The notes beneath the pieces were generated by a model. That model saw only the letters and a list, made by a program, of their open reading frames with translations, was not told where the DNA came from and ran no database searches. Source: Volvox africanus (taxonomy: Eukaryota > Chlorophyta > Chlorophyceae > Chlamydomonadales > Volvocaceae). Taken from it: a stretch of DNA of 64,000 bases. This document shows, piece by piece, positions 49,801 through 62,167 of the stretch. The stretch lies in the NCBI GenBank assembly GCA_030268105.1, contig BSDZ01000037.1:434001-498000 (forward strand), given 5' to 3'. Position 1 is the first letter of the stretch; the number at the start of each line of letters is the position of its first letter. The position numbers and the translations under genes are program-made.

Positions 49801-52800
49801 AGCTGCATGCGCAGGTGCGGTGCCCACATGCAGCACGGTGTGGTCAGTATGGGATTAGCGCACATGCAGCAGCGGGACGAGTTGAGTGCACTCAGCAGAT
49901 CCCACTCCCGCATATCCATGCACATCCGTGTATTATGTAAGTACTGATGATTAAGGGATTTGAGGGTGTTGTGTGGGTGGGGCTGTGGGTGTGCGAGCGG
50001 TGCACTGTAGTCTAGTATAGCGATTGGGAGACCTCGAGCCATGGAGGGCATGTTCCGGATGTTGTGTCTGAGGGGGCTCATTTTCAGGCGGTTTAGGCTG
50101 CTCGATCATCTTACCGGAAGGTTCAATGTTTTCATTACGAGCCCGTCTCTCTCAGTTATTCAGAGAACTTTGAACAAGGAATCATCATGGTACCTTTTTA
50201 CGCCGCCACCATGGCGATGAAGTTTGAAACTACCTGAGCCACATAAAACCACATTCATTTTGATTTTCTTCAGACTACTGTGAACCACTATCCCGTCGGT
50301 TCTGCAGTCGCACCCCCCACTGTCTGCTCCACATAGTTGTGGGCGCCTATCTCCTATCCTGGGGGGCCTTATCTGTGTTCGCTTCTTTAGCTCCCTTAAC
50401 CGTAGGCCGTTAAGCCCTTACCTTCGTAACCAGCACAACCGCCATCATGTATAATAACGACCTTGCAGCAAAACCGTCACCAATGGCGCTGCACGGCGCA
50501 TACCGTTATGCGGTTGACAGGTGGAGGGTAAACTGACTGCTTACGTGGCTCTGGCGAAAAGCCGAGGGAGCCGACGGCCTGACCCTCGCGTCGCTGAGGC
50601 CCGCCTGGCTCAGCTCCTAGCTCAGTACAACCGCACGGCACCGGAGCGGCTGGCGGCTGTTGCGGAACGACATCGCAACCTCGTCGCAATGGACACGCTG
50701 TGCGCTCAATTGGATCAGGTAGGGGGATGCAGGACGAATCGAAGAGGTAATCCATCGGGTACATATATGTGGAAACCCAGGAAAAACGTTAGTGCTCGAG
50801 CATTCGGAATTTCGTTTAGAAATTTGTTGTACGTCGGAGTTGTACGTCGGAAGTTATGGCCTTTTAGAGCATACAAGCACACCAAATTGGCAAGCGTTAA
50901 TTTAATTCTTTAGCATCGACTTTTGAATTTGAGGGCTATGGCACTCGGTGGCAAGCGCGTCCAGGCATACTGTTGAGAATTGACGTCCAGGCATACCCTT
51001 GATTCTCAGGCGCTCCTTTTTTCTTTCGTTATCATTATCATTAAATTACTAAATAGTGTAACAAGAACGCGAATCTGGGCCGATTTCATGAAATTTGCTT
51101 GTATGTATGGGATAGGGGCCTTGGGTTTACCGGTGGCCTCTTCCTGGCAGTCCCTACCTTCCCTTCAGTATTTCGGGGCACCCTCATCCGTTCACCCCTA
51201 GGGATCTTGACTGCTCCGAAATCAGTGATTTCCCGGTAGGTAGGTGGTTCAGCACCCACGCCAGCATCCAATGGATTTTGCCAGATCAACGGCGGCCTCA
51301 ACTCCACTCCTGGTCGGCTCGCAAGTCACTATAAACGGGTCCCTCATCGTCTATCAACATCGGGCCCACATGCACTCTCTAGCAGTCGGAGAACATTTAT
51401 CCGGCTCAAAGTCGGGATGGATCCTGAAACTTCCAGGGACATTGTGTCGTACCAAACAGTTGTAGTTGAATACATCCTACTGTATTTAATGTATGTGTTA
51501 AAATAGCATATCACTAATAAATGAGCGCACGCATCTGTTTTTATTGTACGGGATGTTACGATGGCTGACGTTGGCCACCGGCGACGACGGCGATGGCGAC
51601 GCAGGTTCGCCCATTGGCCGATCTACCACCCGACGCGGCGCCACAGGACTTTCCCCGACCGGCCCGTGGGTCGGAGCGTGCTGAGCGTGCTGCGCAGTCC
51701 CACGCATTGAGTCTCGCGGAGGCCAAAATAGGTAATCAATGGTGGACGCACCTGAGGGCCCTAAACACGCAGGTGAGCTCGGATCTTCGGTTAAGGCGCG
51801 TGATTTGCTTTAGTGAAGATAGGGAAATGGGTTTTCAGGTTCGAGTGAGTTAGGGACTTTAAACTTTGAAAGTAGCAGTACGTCACGGCGTCCATTCTTC
51901 GAGACATTGACACCGTTAACGTTCACCATCTGAATGCCGAACTGAATAGCGTACATGGATGTCAAAAATACACGCATTACTAAATATTATAATCCGGGGA
52001 AGTTTGGGATTGCTACCCTGTGGCGTCTCAGGTGGTGGCGCTTCTCCAACTTGTGACATATTAACTAAATGTTTCATTACTGCACCGGCCCCTGCCTCCT
52101 GCCTACCACGCTTCTCAGAAACACTTTAACCTCAGTTGTTTACGCTTCCACCGCCTGGCCCAACCGGCTTTCCACACCATTCAGGCCGTTCAAGATGCGC
52201 TTTTAGCAGAGGATGAGGAGCGGTGGGAAGCTCTGGACGCGCGCTTTCGCCGGAAATGGAAAGACGTTGAAGACCAGGTATCGCCATGGATCCACATTAA
52301 ACGTTGGGAGCCAGTCGGAGAGGGAGGGGGGATAACACCACTGTGATGTTATTGACCTAGGATGCATCTCTTTTAATGTTCTCAACGGGGGCGAGCCTGG
52401 AGGACAAGGATGGGGACAGGGATCAGCTTCGTCCTCGCGCACATCAAGCAGGGCTGGGCGGGCAGGGCTGGACAGGCAGGGCAGGGATGGGCGGGCAGGG
52501 GATGGGCGGGCGGGGGTGGGAGCAGTGACGAACAAGGGAAAAACATACAATGTGCGTGTAACAGCCACAAGGCGTCGTTCTTCAACAATGCAGGGCTAGG
52601 ATAGTTTACGGGATATGACGGGCATGCCGGTTATTCTCCGATCACTGCCATGGACCATCACGGGGTCCGGGGCTACAGGGCGGTGACTTTCGGCCGTCAA
52701 GGCCCATGGCTTTCCACAAGGACAGCTGGGTCGGACAATGAATTTCTTTATGGTGATGTTCTGTGAGGTGCAGCGGTGATCCAGCTGTTTCCAATAATGC

Positions 52801-53234
52801 ATTACATCACGATCTAGGAGTTGATGACTGGTTTATAAGATGTGTAACACCTCCCTGACACTTCACGACGTATCGAGCTCCAAGAGATTCACGCCTTGGG
52901 CTGTTCCGCAGCGCGTTGGCGCTTTAACTCCCCTGATTAACCCCACCCACTACCATCTCTTCTGATTCTTCACGACGTCGCTCCGGAAACCCGACAGGAG
53001 AACCGGCGGCCTGACACAGTGGAGGAAGACTTGCGTAGCAAAGCCGGTGTCGGCGCTGCGGCGGTGGCAGCGGCTCGGCGAGCGGCAGCGATCCAGTCCA
53101 AAGAAGATGAGTACGCAGCGCGGATTGCGCGGGCGGTGGTGGCGGTGCCTGTTGGGGCGCCGGAACCCGTAGCCAGCCGGAATGGGGCCCTCGGAACGTC
53201 CTCGTCTCCAGAAGGGGCGGAAGGGGTGGCGTGA
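46846..53234 (+). CDS. IQ-motif coiled-coil protein (9 exons)
   Basis: Exons: 46846-47004, 47068-47121, 47329-47406, 48447-48611, 49434-49814, 50521-50718, 51605-51772, 52119-52277, 52998-53234, giving 532 residues. All introns are phase 0. Three IQ motifs, the calmodulin or EF-hand light-chain binding element I-Q-x-x-x-R-G-x-x-x-R, are visible: RIQAVAKGWYVRKQ (exon 2), KVQAHWRGLVARRKL (exon 4) and RRIQAAFHDVVRARR (exon 5). Charged helical stretches between them (EVMEKHREKMR, EEDEERWEALDARFRRKW-like) suggest coiled coil. The exon 5 tail is Ser/Gly/Pro-rich. There is no signal peptide or membrane segment. Such proteins are often cytoskeletal or axonemal in algae; that is inference only. Exon 1 is the weakest part, since its intron 1 is only 63 bases and the exon may be shorter. 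The 49434 exon could also end at 49703, another GTGAG donor in the same phase. The ATG at 46846 is the first in frame. Confidence 0.8.
52430..52530. repeat. G-rich repeat GGGCGGGCAGG/GGGCAGGG in intron 8
   Basis: Irregular tandem GGCAGGG/GGGCGGGC units in intron 8 of the IQ-motif gene, with several G-triplets suited to quadruplex formation. Confidence 0.75.
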
Positions 53235-53744
53235 GGGACCCTGAACGCAGACTCCTCCGCATCAACCATTAAAAGGAGGAAGGAAGGGGGCCAGAAGGAA
53301 GGACAACGACAGGAGGACCCAATATGACACGCAATATGACAAAAGATCGCAATGCTTAAAGCAGGAAAGCTACAGGTCCCATCGAGCGGTAGCTGTGGCG
53401 GACATAATGATTTGCCCGGCGTTACTTTCGGTGTGTCCCTGGTGTTTGTGCATATGTATATCTGTGTACAGCGAACATTTGGCATATGGTTACGGCACGG
53501 GCCAAAAGTGGGTTTTGGCCAATAAATGGCTGTGAAAGGATATTCTGGAAGAATGGGGCTTGTAGTCCACTATGAAAGATGGCAAGGAAACGGGCGCTGT
53601 GAAGAGGACGGCGCGGGTTGGGTGTTGGCAATGAAGGGCAATCATTGCTCGGTGACTTGTGCTGTGAGCCTTGTGGTATAGTTGCTTCCATGTCATTTTC
53701 GTAATATGTGTGCATTTTGCGAGGAGTACTTTTATCTAATCAAT

Positions 53745-53749
53745 TGTAA
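53745..53749 (+). terminator. TGTAA poly(A)-signal candidate
   Basis: About 510 bases downstream of the stop codon of the IQ-motif gene, within the range of 3' UTR lengths in volvocine algae. A single pentamer is weak evidence. Confidence 0.3.
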
Positions 53750-54185
53750 CATAAAAGGATAGTGTCAAGGAGTCCTCATCCTATTCCGCACAGATCGCCA
53801 CTGACCAAAATCAGTGACAGCCAGGGGTGATCAAAACTTCGAGCCGGGGCGGGAGCACGGCGCCGCGCTCGTGCACACAGCCGCTGCTGACACCGGCATC
53901 ACTCCTGTTGCCTGCGGGTGCGGGGCATTGTGGAAGAGAGTGGAAAGAGTGGGAAAGAGTGGAACAGAGCGTGATAGAGTGTGATAAGGGTGAGCGAGAG
54001 TGGGCGTGGTGGGCGAGGTGGCCAGCGATTCCACGCGCTTGGGAGAGGTGGCGGAGGAGGCGACGGCGCTACTGGGGACAACGGTGGCGATGCAGGTACC
54101 GGCGTTGAAGCGGATGGAGATGTAGGAAATCGCATCTCAGGCAGGAACGAACGGTAGGTAATTGGGAGGTTGGTGCGGATGTGTG

Positions 54186-54322
54186 CGGAGCAAACTGCAG
54201 ACGCTATCTCCGACCGGAATCTGTTGCGCGATGGTGGGTCAGCATTAGTCAACGAAACGAGCAGCACGCACATACATTGACATCTCTCGCTGTAACAATA
54301 CTCTTTACGTATATCCTATCTA
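54186..54322 (-). repeat. Dispersed repeat, copy 2 (inverted)
   Basis: Reverse complement of 9168-9306 with scattered substitutions. The flanks differ from those of copy 1 beyond the boundaries given. Confidence 0.85.
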
Positions 54323-55516
54323 CTGTTTACCCGCGTTTCCGGGCCACGACACGATGGTAACTTATAGTAAGTGTGCGAACCTAGAGACATATGCAAGTAA
54401 CCCATGAGTCGGTGTGCAAAGCACCACCTCACCTGGAACAGGCAGCAGGTGGACTTCCCACCTAAAGAGACTACAGTGACATGGGGTCCCTGTCACACCA
54501 TACTCTGTGTACATTCCAACGTTTACGGCCTTGCAAACTAGCTAGGAAAAGGAACCAGGATTAAGTCTGTGACCTAATCCAGAAGGATCACGCTGAATGC
54601 AGCATTTAATAAGTTTATCCAGATCATTTTATGTACCTAGCATCCGCTTCCAATTTTCACCTACATAGCAATGTCGTATCGCTTTTATATCCGTGGGCAT
54701 CAATGCAGCGGGTTCTCCACCCAGCCTGGCCCAGGCCCTACCGGGATGTGCACCTATCCCACCACTTACATTCCCCCGCTCTGCTGCAACCCTACAAAGA
54801 CACCCCACACGGGCACCACCCAAGCCCGGCCGTTGGGGCCGGATCGCCGAGGCAATAGTTGGAGGGCTGGTGTTCGTGTGTGGTTTGGGGTTTCCGAGGC
54901 CCCATGGGATGAGCCTGTTGGAGCCCTGCTTGGCGCCCTCGTGAGAGGAAGTGTCCACAGAGCCTTATTGAGAGTCGGATGCAAACACGCGGAGGGCGGC
55001 GGGTGGTTTAATGACCAGGTTCTGGAATGGGTGGAGACAAGGGGAAAGAAGCAGGCCATGGACTAGGGGTCAGTAGTTATTATTGTGAGCAGCCGCGGAC
55101 AAAGTGGCTAAGGGAAATGTATTAGTTAACACATATCAAGAACCTCAACATCCACTTCAGGTTGAATTAAAGAGGATTGGGTGCCAGGGCGGGACGCGGG
55201 AGGATGGGTCCTTCTGTTCCCGCACGTCCCTCCTGTCCCAAGGAAGGGAAGGGAAGGCCATAGTGGGACATGAGAGATGAATTGGAGTCGGAGGTATCCG
55301 TTGCGACCTGGCGGAATGGGGGACGCGTGAGGCAGTTACCAGTCAGGACGTGCTTCGCTTGGTAGTCGTTAGGCAGTTCCATACCTGTGTAGCAGGTGTG
55401 CTATTTTCCCAAGACTAATTCTGTTCGCAGAGTATTCGTTCGTTATCATCCATAGCTTCTATAGTCCACCATAGCAAGTTGATACCTTTCGAGCAATGTC
55501 GGCCAATGAGAAGGCC

Positions 55517-55597
55517 TCATACAACTTCGCAGTGCAGCTTCCTGAACATAACCCGTTTCGCGGCTGTTTTAAAATCTTCGCCCACATTGCTCCGAGC
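55517..55597 (-). other. Possible terminal exon, unknown
   Basis: After an acceptor-like TATCAGACAG on the minus strand, one frame reads RSNVGEDFKTAAKRVMFRKL followed by HCEVV and TGA. It is short and charged, as a real C-terminal exon might be. No upstream exon was found. Confidence 0.25.
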
Positions 55598-57932
55598 TGT
55601 CTGATACGTATAAATGCCTTCAAACAGCCCAGTATGAAGATGGAGAGCACAACTCGCTGCCATGGTACGTGCCTCCCTGACTGCTCCCGCCCCTACCCTT
55701 ACTTTCCAATCATCATGTCCCATGCGTCGTCCCACGCCTTACTACGTGGTTAGCATCTCCCTCCCCAAGTCATGATCATCTTACTACATCTTACTTCCGC
55801 TGCCATGATCCAAACCCCGCAACGAAATCTGTGCATACACTATGAGACCTTCTCCGACCGATTCGCTTCACCTTGTGTGTTTTGTCGCCATTACTCCGTC
55901 CCACCTAATTTCACGTCAAAGACACTCTGGTACTGAACTCCTGGTTGCCGCACATTGACAGGTATCATTATTCATCCGAATTGCTGCCAAGCCGCGGCAG
56001 CTCTCCACTCAACCCCTCGAGCATATTATCTACTTGAGGCACACAGGAGCTCTTTATCTGCACCTTTCTCATGTTCCCCATCTTTGAGGCAAAGGAGGCC
56101 GCGCGAGCGGATGCCCGCGACCTCCCAAGGCAATATCTATCACGTACGGGCTTAATTGGTAGTACCTCGCCGCAGCAGCTGCGGGCAGCGGCACAAGGAC
56201 GAGCTGCATGTGCTCAACGTCGGTACGAGCCGCATGCATATGTTTGTGGCGTCATGTAAATGCCTAATTGCTGTCGGACCCGATCTTTACATTATCAGTC
56301 AGCTATGGGACGGATACTGTAAGGCCGTCCGGGACCCGTATTTGACCGAACTCCGGGCCCAACGCGGTCCTTATAGAAGTGACCCTGCTTATTGGGAAGC
56401 CTCCTGTAAAGGGCCCCCCGTGAAGGGGACGAGTGTGGGCAGCCTCATAGGCGGGACACTGTGCGATCGGGCGAGCAAGATGACAAACAAGCACCTTACT
56501 ACTGTACGTATGCCCGAATGCAGATACCCCGAAGAACACAGGACGGGAAATCTCAGCAGCCTAATCGTGTCATTCCACGGCACAGCACAAACAGCCCTAC
56601 CTCGGACATCCAGCATCGCCACCACCTTCGTGAGCACTGCCACAGGGCCCCGTCACTGGAAGGTCGGGGTGCTCCCTTCCAAGTAGATGTACTTGCACCG
56701 CGCTTCACCGCACTCACGACATGGGCAGGTTTCGCGAATGCTATCCTTTCCAGCTGGGCCGCACCAGGTGACCGACATGCGGCACGCCACCTCCCCTCGC
56801 CGGGTGCCCACCGCCTCTTTGATCGCCCCCCCCGACAGAGAGAGAGAGGGAACTTCCGCGCTTATCATATAACTGCTGACAACTGTCAGCTGGATAGTAG
56901 TACATATTGACATAAGCCGTTGGAACTGATACATCCACGACGACAACAACAACCGTCGTCCAAACAAAAGCAGATGAAATGCAGGAAAGATGAACCTTCG
57001 AGTATTCCGACAATGTTGAAAGTGTTGGGGACGCAGCCGCGATATCCACATACATACGAAGCCGACATCCATACACAACGCAAAAATGTAGTCGCCGCCG
57101 CCTGGCATGACTCCGGGACAGAAAGGCGTTTTTCTTCCTACAATAACGCAATCTGCGGCGACGCACCCGGCTACAGCTTCGCGCACTTTACCTCTGAACA
57201 GCACTTATACCGACGCAAATTCTTCCCCATCGCTCTTTCCAGACCACCGAATATGAAACGGGAGTAACGGGAGATCAAAGGCACAAACAAAGCCACGTAC
57301 ATACCTCAACGCAAGTGCAGAACTGGTTGGCGGATTACTGGTGGCCACTGCGTCCAGAGTGGGGCCTCACACCTGTGACTTTCTATTAACCTCCGACAGC
57401 CCCCCTTCCCTTAACTGTCCATTGCGCAACAGTGCACCTGGTTTGAGCATTCACACTGGCATTGCGGTAAAGCCCTGGCGTCTGTACATTAGCAACAAAC
57501 ATGCAGCCACTTGATCTTCCACGTCGAACCCTCCCCCCTTCCCCTCCCCTCCACCTAATGCACGTTCTACATGCTCCCTCCAGAACACGACCTTCCTTCC
57601 CTTGCAATCATGCGACATTCCATCCAATCTGCAATCCAAATACATCTCTGCTGCTAATCCCCTGCTGCTAATCCCCTGCTGCTCCTGCCGCCTCAGCCGA
57701 AGGACTGAATCCCCCTTTGTCTGCGTCTTCGTCCACTCGTCTCATCTTCCCCACATTTCTTCCCCACACAAAGGGAGAGCCCATCCCCGATATCCCCCTC
57801 TCTCTCTCCCTCTCCCTTTACCCCTCTCATCAACTTCTTTTGCCGCGAAGTCAGTGGCCTCCTTCTTACGGACGCGGGTCACCACCTTCATCGCGGAATT
57901 GAGAAATGGGCCCCGTCACCTGCCCTCGCCCT

Positions 57933-60900
57933 TCACTCGTCCATGCTGGATGCCGAGCTGGTGGAAGACAGCACCATCCGCTCCCTTCGCGAAGCCGCCG
58001 CAGAGTCCTGATATCGCCGCCAGGTCCGGGCGGCTCGAGCGGCCCGTGACGCCAGGTCCGCCACGCCGCGGCTCTCTCGATCACCCGCCCCCGCAGCTCC
58101 ATTCGCCTCCTGCTGCTGCTGCTTCTGGCGGGCTTGGGTGGCCTCACGATATAACCTGCATACGAGGAGAGGGAGAGAGGAGGGCGTATGCGGGCAGCCT
58201 GGCGGGACCCCAACACCCCCCCCTGCTGCGAACTTCTTTCAAAACGCTATTCCCGGCAGCGCAATCTGTTGCAACTTTGAAGGATGGCGACGAAGAAATG
58301 GCGCTTCAGCTACATTGTGCTTTGCTGAGAGCGGCGCAGGGGCTCGCAGCCTATCGGTTCAGCTAGAATAGATCAGCCTCCCTCCTCCCTCCTCCGGGAG
58401 ATTTGACGGACAATCTGGAGCATCGTTGTGTGTATGGATTCTAGAGAGGTAGTTGTGGTTTTCAGGTGCTCCTCCCTTAGAACTACACAAGTGCAGTTCT
58501 GCAGGTGGCGTTCCTGCAGGCCCCGGCGCTTAAGCTCGTCGCGCGTCTTTCCTGACTTGCCTGCTGCCAGTGGCCCCTCCGACGCTGACGGTATTGCTCC
58601 AGAAGGACCAGATCGTGGACGCTGAAGCCGAGGCCTGTGGCGCCCTTGCCGTCTCCACCCGCTGGCGAATGTCCGACTGCCGCCGGGTCCAGGCCAGGCT
58701 GGCCTCCTGCAGGTTGGCCGCAGCATAAGAACGTAAGAGTAAGAGTAAGATGATGATGGTGATGTTGATGATGATGGTAATAATGAGATGATGACGATGA
58801 CGATTTCGTGGGAGGCGGTCCCTTAGCGGCAATGCCTCCTCGGTAGGCGGAGACCACACAGTTGGTCCAGGTGGGAGAGCAGTAGCCCAGCCCGACGAAG
58901 AAACACCGAACCCAAACGCAGCGGGAGATTCACCGGGCAGATGGGGACACCATCCCCATTCGATACACATATATGATACCCATCGCCAACCCCCTTTCAC
59001 CCTCACCCCTCCACTGCCGCCATCCCCCCTCCGCCAGCCCCCCTCCACCGCCCCTGCCACCAACCTTACTGCCTCCGCCACCACCACCGGCGCTGCCCCC
59101 ACCGTCACCACGCTCACTGCCCCCATTACAGCCACCAACTTCATCACACGCACAATGTCGGCCCGGGTCTGTAATCCGATATACCTTTCTGATCTCCGAG
59201 CTGCAGCAGCAGGGAAGGAGTTTCAGGAAGGTCTGCAGAAACCTCCCAGACCCGTAGCCGTCCGCTGAACCTGCCGTTCATGAAACTTTGCCGGGCCCGT
59301 ACGTAACCTCCCCGTGCCGTACATTAAATAACATACTTATATCAAAAGAAAGCGCATTATTACTTAACCTTAAGTAAGGATACGTCCACAGTTTTTCACA
59401 GTTTCTACGAGCCCCCGATCACCACATCGCCCCGCACCTCCCTAGCCCTCACCGTAAAGACGTCCTTGTTGGCGCCCGCGCCACTCATCATGGTCCACAC
59501 CGGCAGTCTCTCCATTCGCGCCATGGCTGTCTCCAGAAGCGACAGCTGCGGGCCGGAAACCTTGGGCGGAACAGGGGCGGAGTCTGAGACTAGTCAAGAG
59601 GATACGGTGGTAGGTGGCGACGCCAGCGGATATGCAGATATGCAGATAAGCGGATAGGAGATCGGTACGGGGAATTGGAGCAAGCGGCTGCAGTGCAGGG
59701 AACAATAACCCGGGAGACGGCTGGTAGAGCGGGATGGCGAGGTTGGGAGCGCAGTGCCTACTTCTTCACATTTGCCATGACGTCCGAAAGGAGAGACAGT
59801 GGCGACCGAATGGGCACGTCTTCTGCATAAGGCCTAAACCAACACGGGATCGCAACACCAAAGTCAACAGATGAAGAACGAGCCAGGTGCACGATAATCC
59901 CGAAACCCTGCGCTCAACGCAGAGTAGACGGGCTCCGCGCCAGAAGACTCCATATTGCCATAGAATAACATAGCATTTTCCTCTCCCTCGCAAGCTCCCT
60001 CTCTTTACACACAGACACACACACACACACACACACGCATAAGCGTTAGGAGAAAGCTGGCACTGAGTATACCCCCCCAACCCACCCCGGCCACTCCGGA
60101 CATCTCATTAATCATCACCTCCCATTCATCTGTTAAGATTGCCTGGATGATTCTCAAGATCAACATCTACCGATTCACATGCCGTACGTACCCAGTGGAT
60201 GCAAGACACCGGGCATGTGTCGATCGCTTCCTGCACACCACCGCGTTGCGCAGAGAGGGAGGTGTTAGGCCCAGTTAACGAAGCCGCCGCATCTTTACTA
60301 GAGGTCGGGGAGTCAGATGCGGCAAGGCGGCCAAGGCCAAGGCACCAAAAGCACAGTCGGGTAGCTGGTGCCAGGGCTTCAGTGACAGTCAGCCAAAAGA
60401 AGGGAGGAGGGCCCCTTCCGGCAATTGAGACTGAAGGGTGTTAAAGGGTGAAGCTGAGGTTTTCAAAACCGCGCAGGGAAGGCACCACTGCTGTTTCAGT
60501 TCTGTCTACGCCCGCAGCCGCAGCTGTGTTGACCCATCTTGACTGCGCAACGCAGCGACCCCCACCTGTGTCGGTCCCCGCTCCCGCGTCAATACGAATG
60601 CACCTCGTATGAGCCTTAGGTGCGGCTCCTCGTATAAGAAATAGGTGCGGCACTAGCCGCCCCGGAACCCAACCCGTCAGCAGCCACCTGCAACTTGGCC
60701 TCCGCGTCCACGTCCTGCTGCATGGCCCTCGCCCTCCCGTGTTCCTCCTCCATGCCGAACGTCTTGGGGCAAACGTGGTTGCAATTGCGGCAGCCGATGC
60801 AGGAAAATTCGTCGACGAAGACCTGACGAAGGGTCGAGGCATGTATCGGTGTGCAATAGGTTGGATGGAAGATACGGTGGGAGGAAAAATACGCTGGGCT

Positions 60901-62167
60901 TGGAGGGATGCATAGGACATCAAATATTACGCTTCGGGATAACGCGGGCATTCTGAACTGCTCCGAACTGCACTGCACAATCGTTTCCAGTCGTGAATGC
61001 CGCCAACAGCTTCACTTCTAGCAACTGTACAGCCTGCTAATCCCTGTTTCACACGGATTGCCGCCTCATTACGCGTCCGTACCCGGTCCTTCGGGTAGCG
61101 GCCATCTAGGAAGGGGTTGATGCTTTCAGAGGAAAACCCTGCCAGCTCGTCGTACAACGCCCCGCGTGTAGGATCGGTCAGGGTCTGTTCCGCGTGGAAG
61201 CGAGGGACGGTGTATTAGATGTGGAAGCATAAGCCATAACGGTCAACGGCTGATAGGAAAATATCATGCAACAGGAGAAGTGCCATCCGCAGATCGGAAG
61301 AGGCGGACCGAGCTATGATGGGTTAAATGTGGACATATCGTGTACTGGAAGATGTGCACGGCCTGTCAGGAAATCCACAGTTTAGTGGAGATTTGTGATA
61401 TTTCTTGATGATATCTTCATGTACTGGGCCGAACGAGAGGAAGCAAAAACATGTTGCAGCTGGTGTTAGGAGGACAAGGCGGTGTGTTAAGAAGCCCGCT
61501 TCTATCGACGGTGGTGGATCACAGTGGTGGATGGTACTGTGGGGTGCAGCGGGAAGGACGCAGCCGGGAACGGCAGATAGATGCAGATGGTCGCTAAGGC
61601 TGTCCACGGCCCCGCGAGGCGGGACGCACCCTGACGCACCTCGTACACTTCGTTGAGGAGCGCGCAAAAATCGTTGGCCTCATTATCACCAGACCGGTCA
61701 GGATGGCACGTTCGCATCATGCTGTAATATGCCCGCTTGATCTCCCTTGCGTCCGCAAGCGGGCTCTTCAAATGTTAGGTACAGGTTGGGACGCAGAAAG
61801 GGAAGAGGTTGAGTGGTTGAGCAAGTTTCTGCAAAGGAGCTCTAGTGTAACGGCACAAAAGGTATGCATCTAGGCGATCGAAGCCGTGAAAAGATTGGCT
61901 TACCACGCCGAGGATGGAGTAGAAATCCTCTTCGACAGCTTCCTCCGTATCCATTTGCCTTACTGCAGCGTTCAATTTTGATGTTTGGAAACGCTGCTTT
62001 TCACATGATCTCCAGCTACTGGCGTGCGCGAAACCTTTCCGATACCGGACGGGGCAGTTCCGAAGCGACAGGCCGGATCCTCGAAAGTGAAAAAGCATGT
62101 TTCTATCAATAATTGTCCGTCGCATTTGGCCGGAATTCTTGCGTGTCCTAACCTGGCTTGTACGCAT
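57933..62167 (-). CDS. Chloroplast-type DnaJ-like protein with ferredoxin domain (CDJ3/CDJ4 type)
   Basis: Exons: 62167-61904, 61765-61640, 61184-61083, 60822-60688, 60230-60192, 59560-59453, 58706-58659, 58124-57933, giving 337 residues. Every intron is phase 0 with GT-AG borders. The N-terminus is basic and Ser-rich and probably a chloroplast transit peptide; in-frame ATGs also occur at 62125 and 62098. A J domain spans about 81-145: DFYSILGVSPLADAREIKRA, the HPD triad at 109-111 and TLTDPTRGALYDEL. A bacterial-type ferredoxin domain follows, with Cys at 172, 175, 178 and 182 (CIGCRNCNHVCP) and 215 and 219 (TCPVSCIHW), suited to a [4Fe-4S] cluster. The C-terminal region (LSLLETAMARMERLPVWTMM, EASLAWTRRQSDIRQR, then a charged helix) is as in Chlamydomonas CDJ proteins, which are J-domain co-chaperones of stromal HSP70B thought to act in redox or Fe-S-linked folding. 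The two halves of the Cys motif lie in different exons. Confidence 0.94.
60003..60037. repeat. CA microsatellite in intron 5 of the J-domain/ferredoxin gene
   Basis: Imperfect (CA)n, about 34 bases, between exons 5 and 6. Confidence 0.85.

Larger units (their letters stand above)
53235..57932. other. Long region without a convincing gene
   Basis: It contains a TGTAA at 53745-53749, a dispersed-repeat copy (54186-54322), a short exon-like frame ending LGEVAEEATALLGTTVAMQ just before that repeat (about 54030-54094), a possible terminal exon on the minus strand at 55597-55517, and several ORFs of 100-180 codons (54671-55066, 56156-56686, 56653-57204) without recognisable content or splice support. 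Confidence 0.45.

Noticed and set aside
58740..59160. Open minus-strand frame reading through intron 6 of the J-domain/ferredoxin gene (Val/Ala- and Ile/Leu-rich)
   Set aside because: It is continuous with the next exon but has no family resemblance and is largely low complexity. The exon 6-7 junction from 59453 to 58706 restores the expected sequence.
59766..59835. Candidate exon (DVPIRSPLSLLSDVMANVK) between exons 5 and 6 of the J-domain/ferredoxin gene
   Set aside because: Phase does not fit either side. Direct joining of 60192 to 59560 gives the expected family sequence CIHW followed by VSGPQLSLLE.
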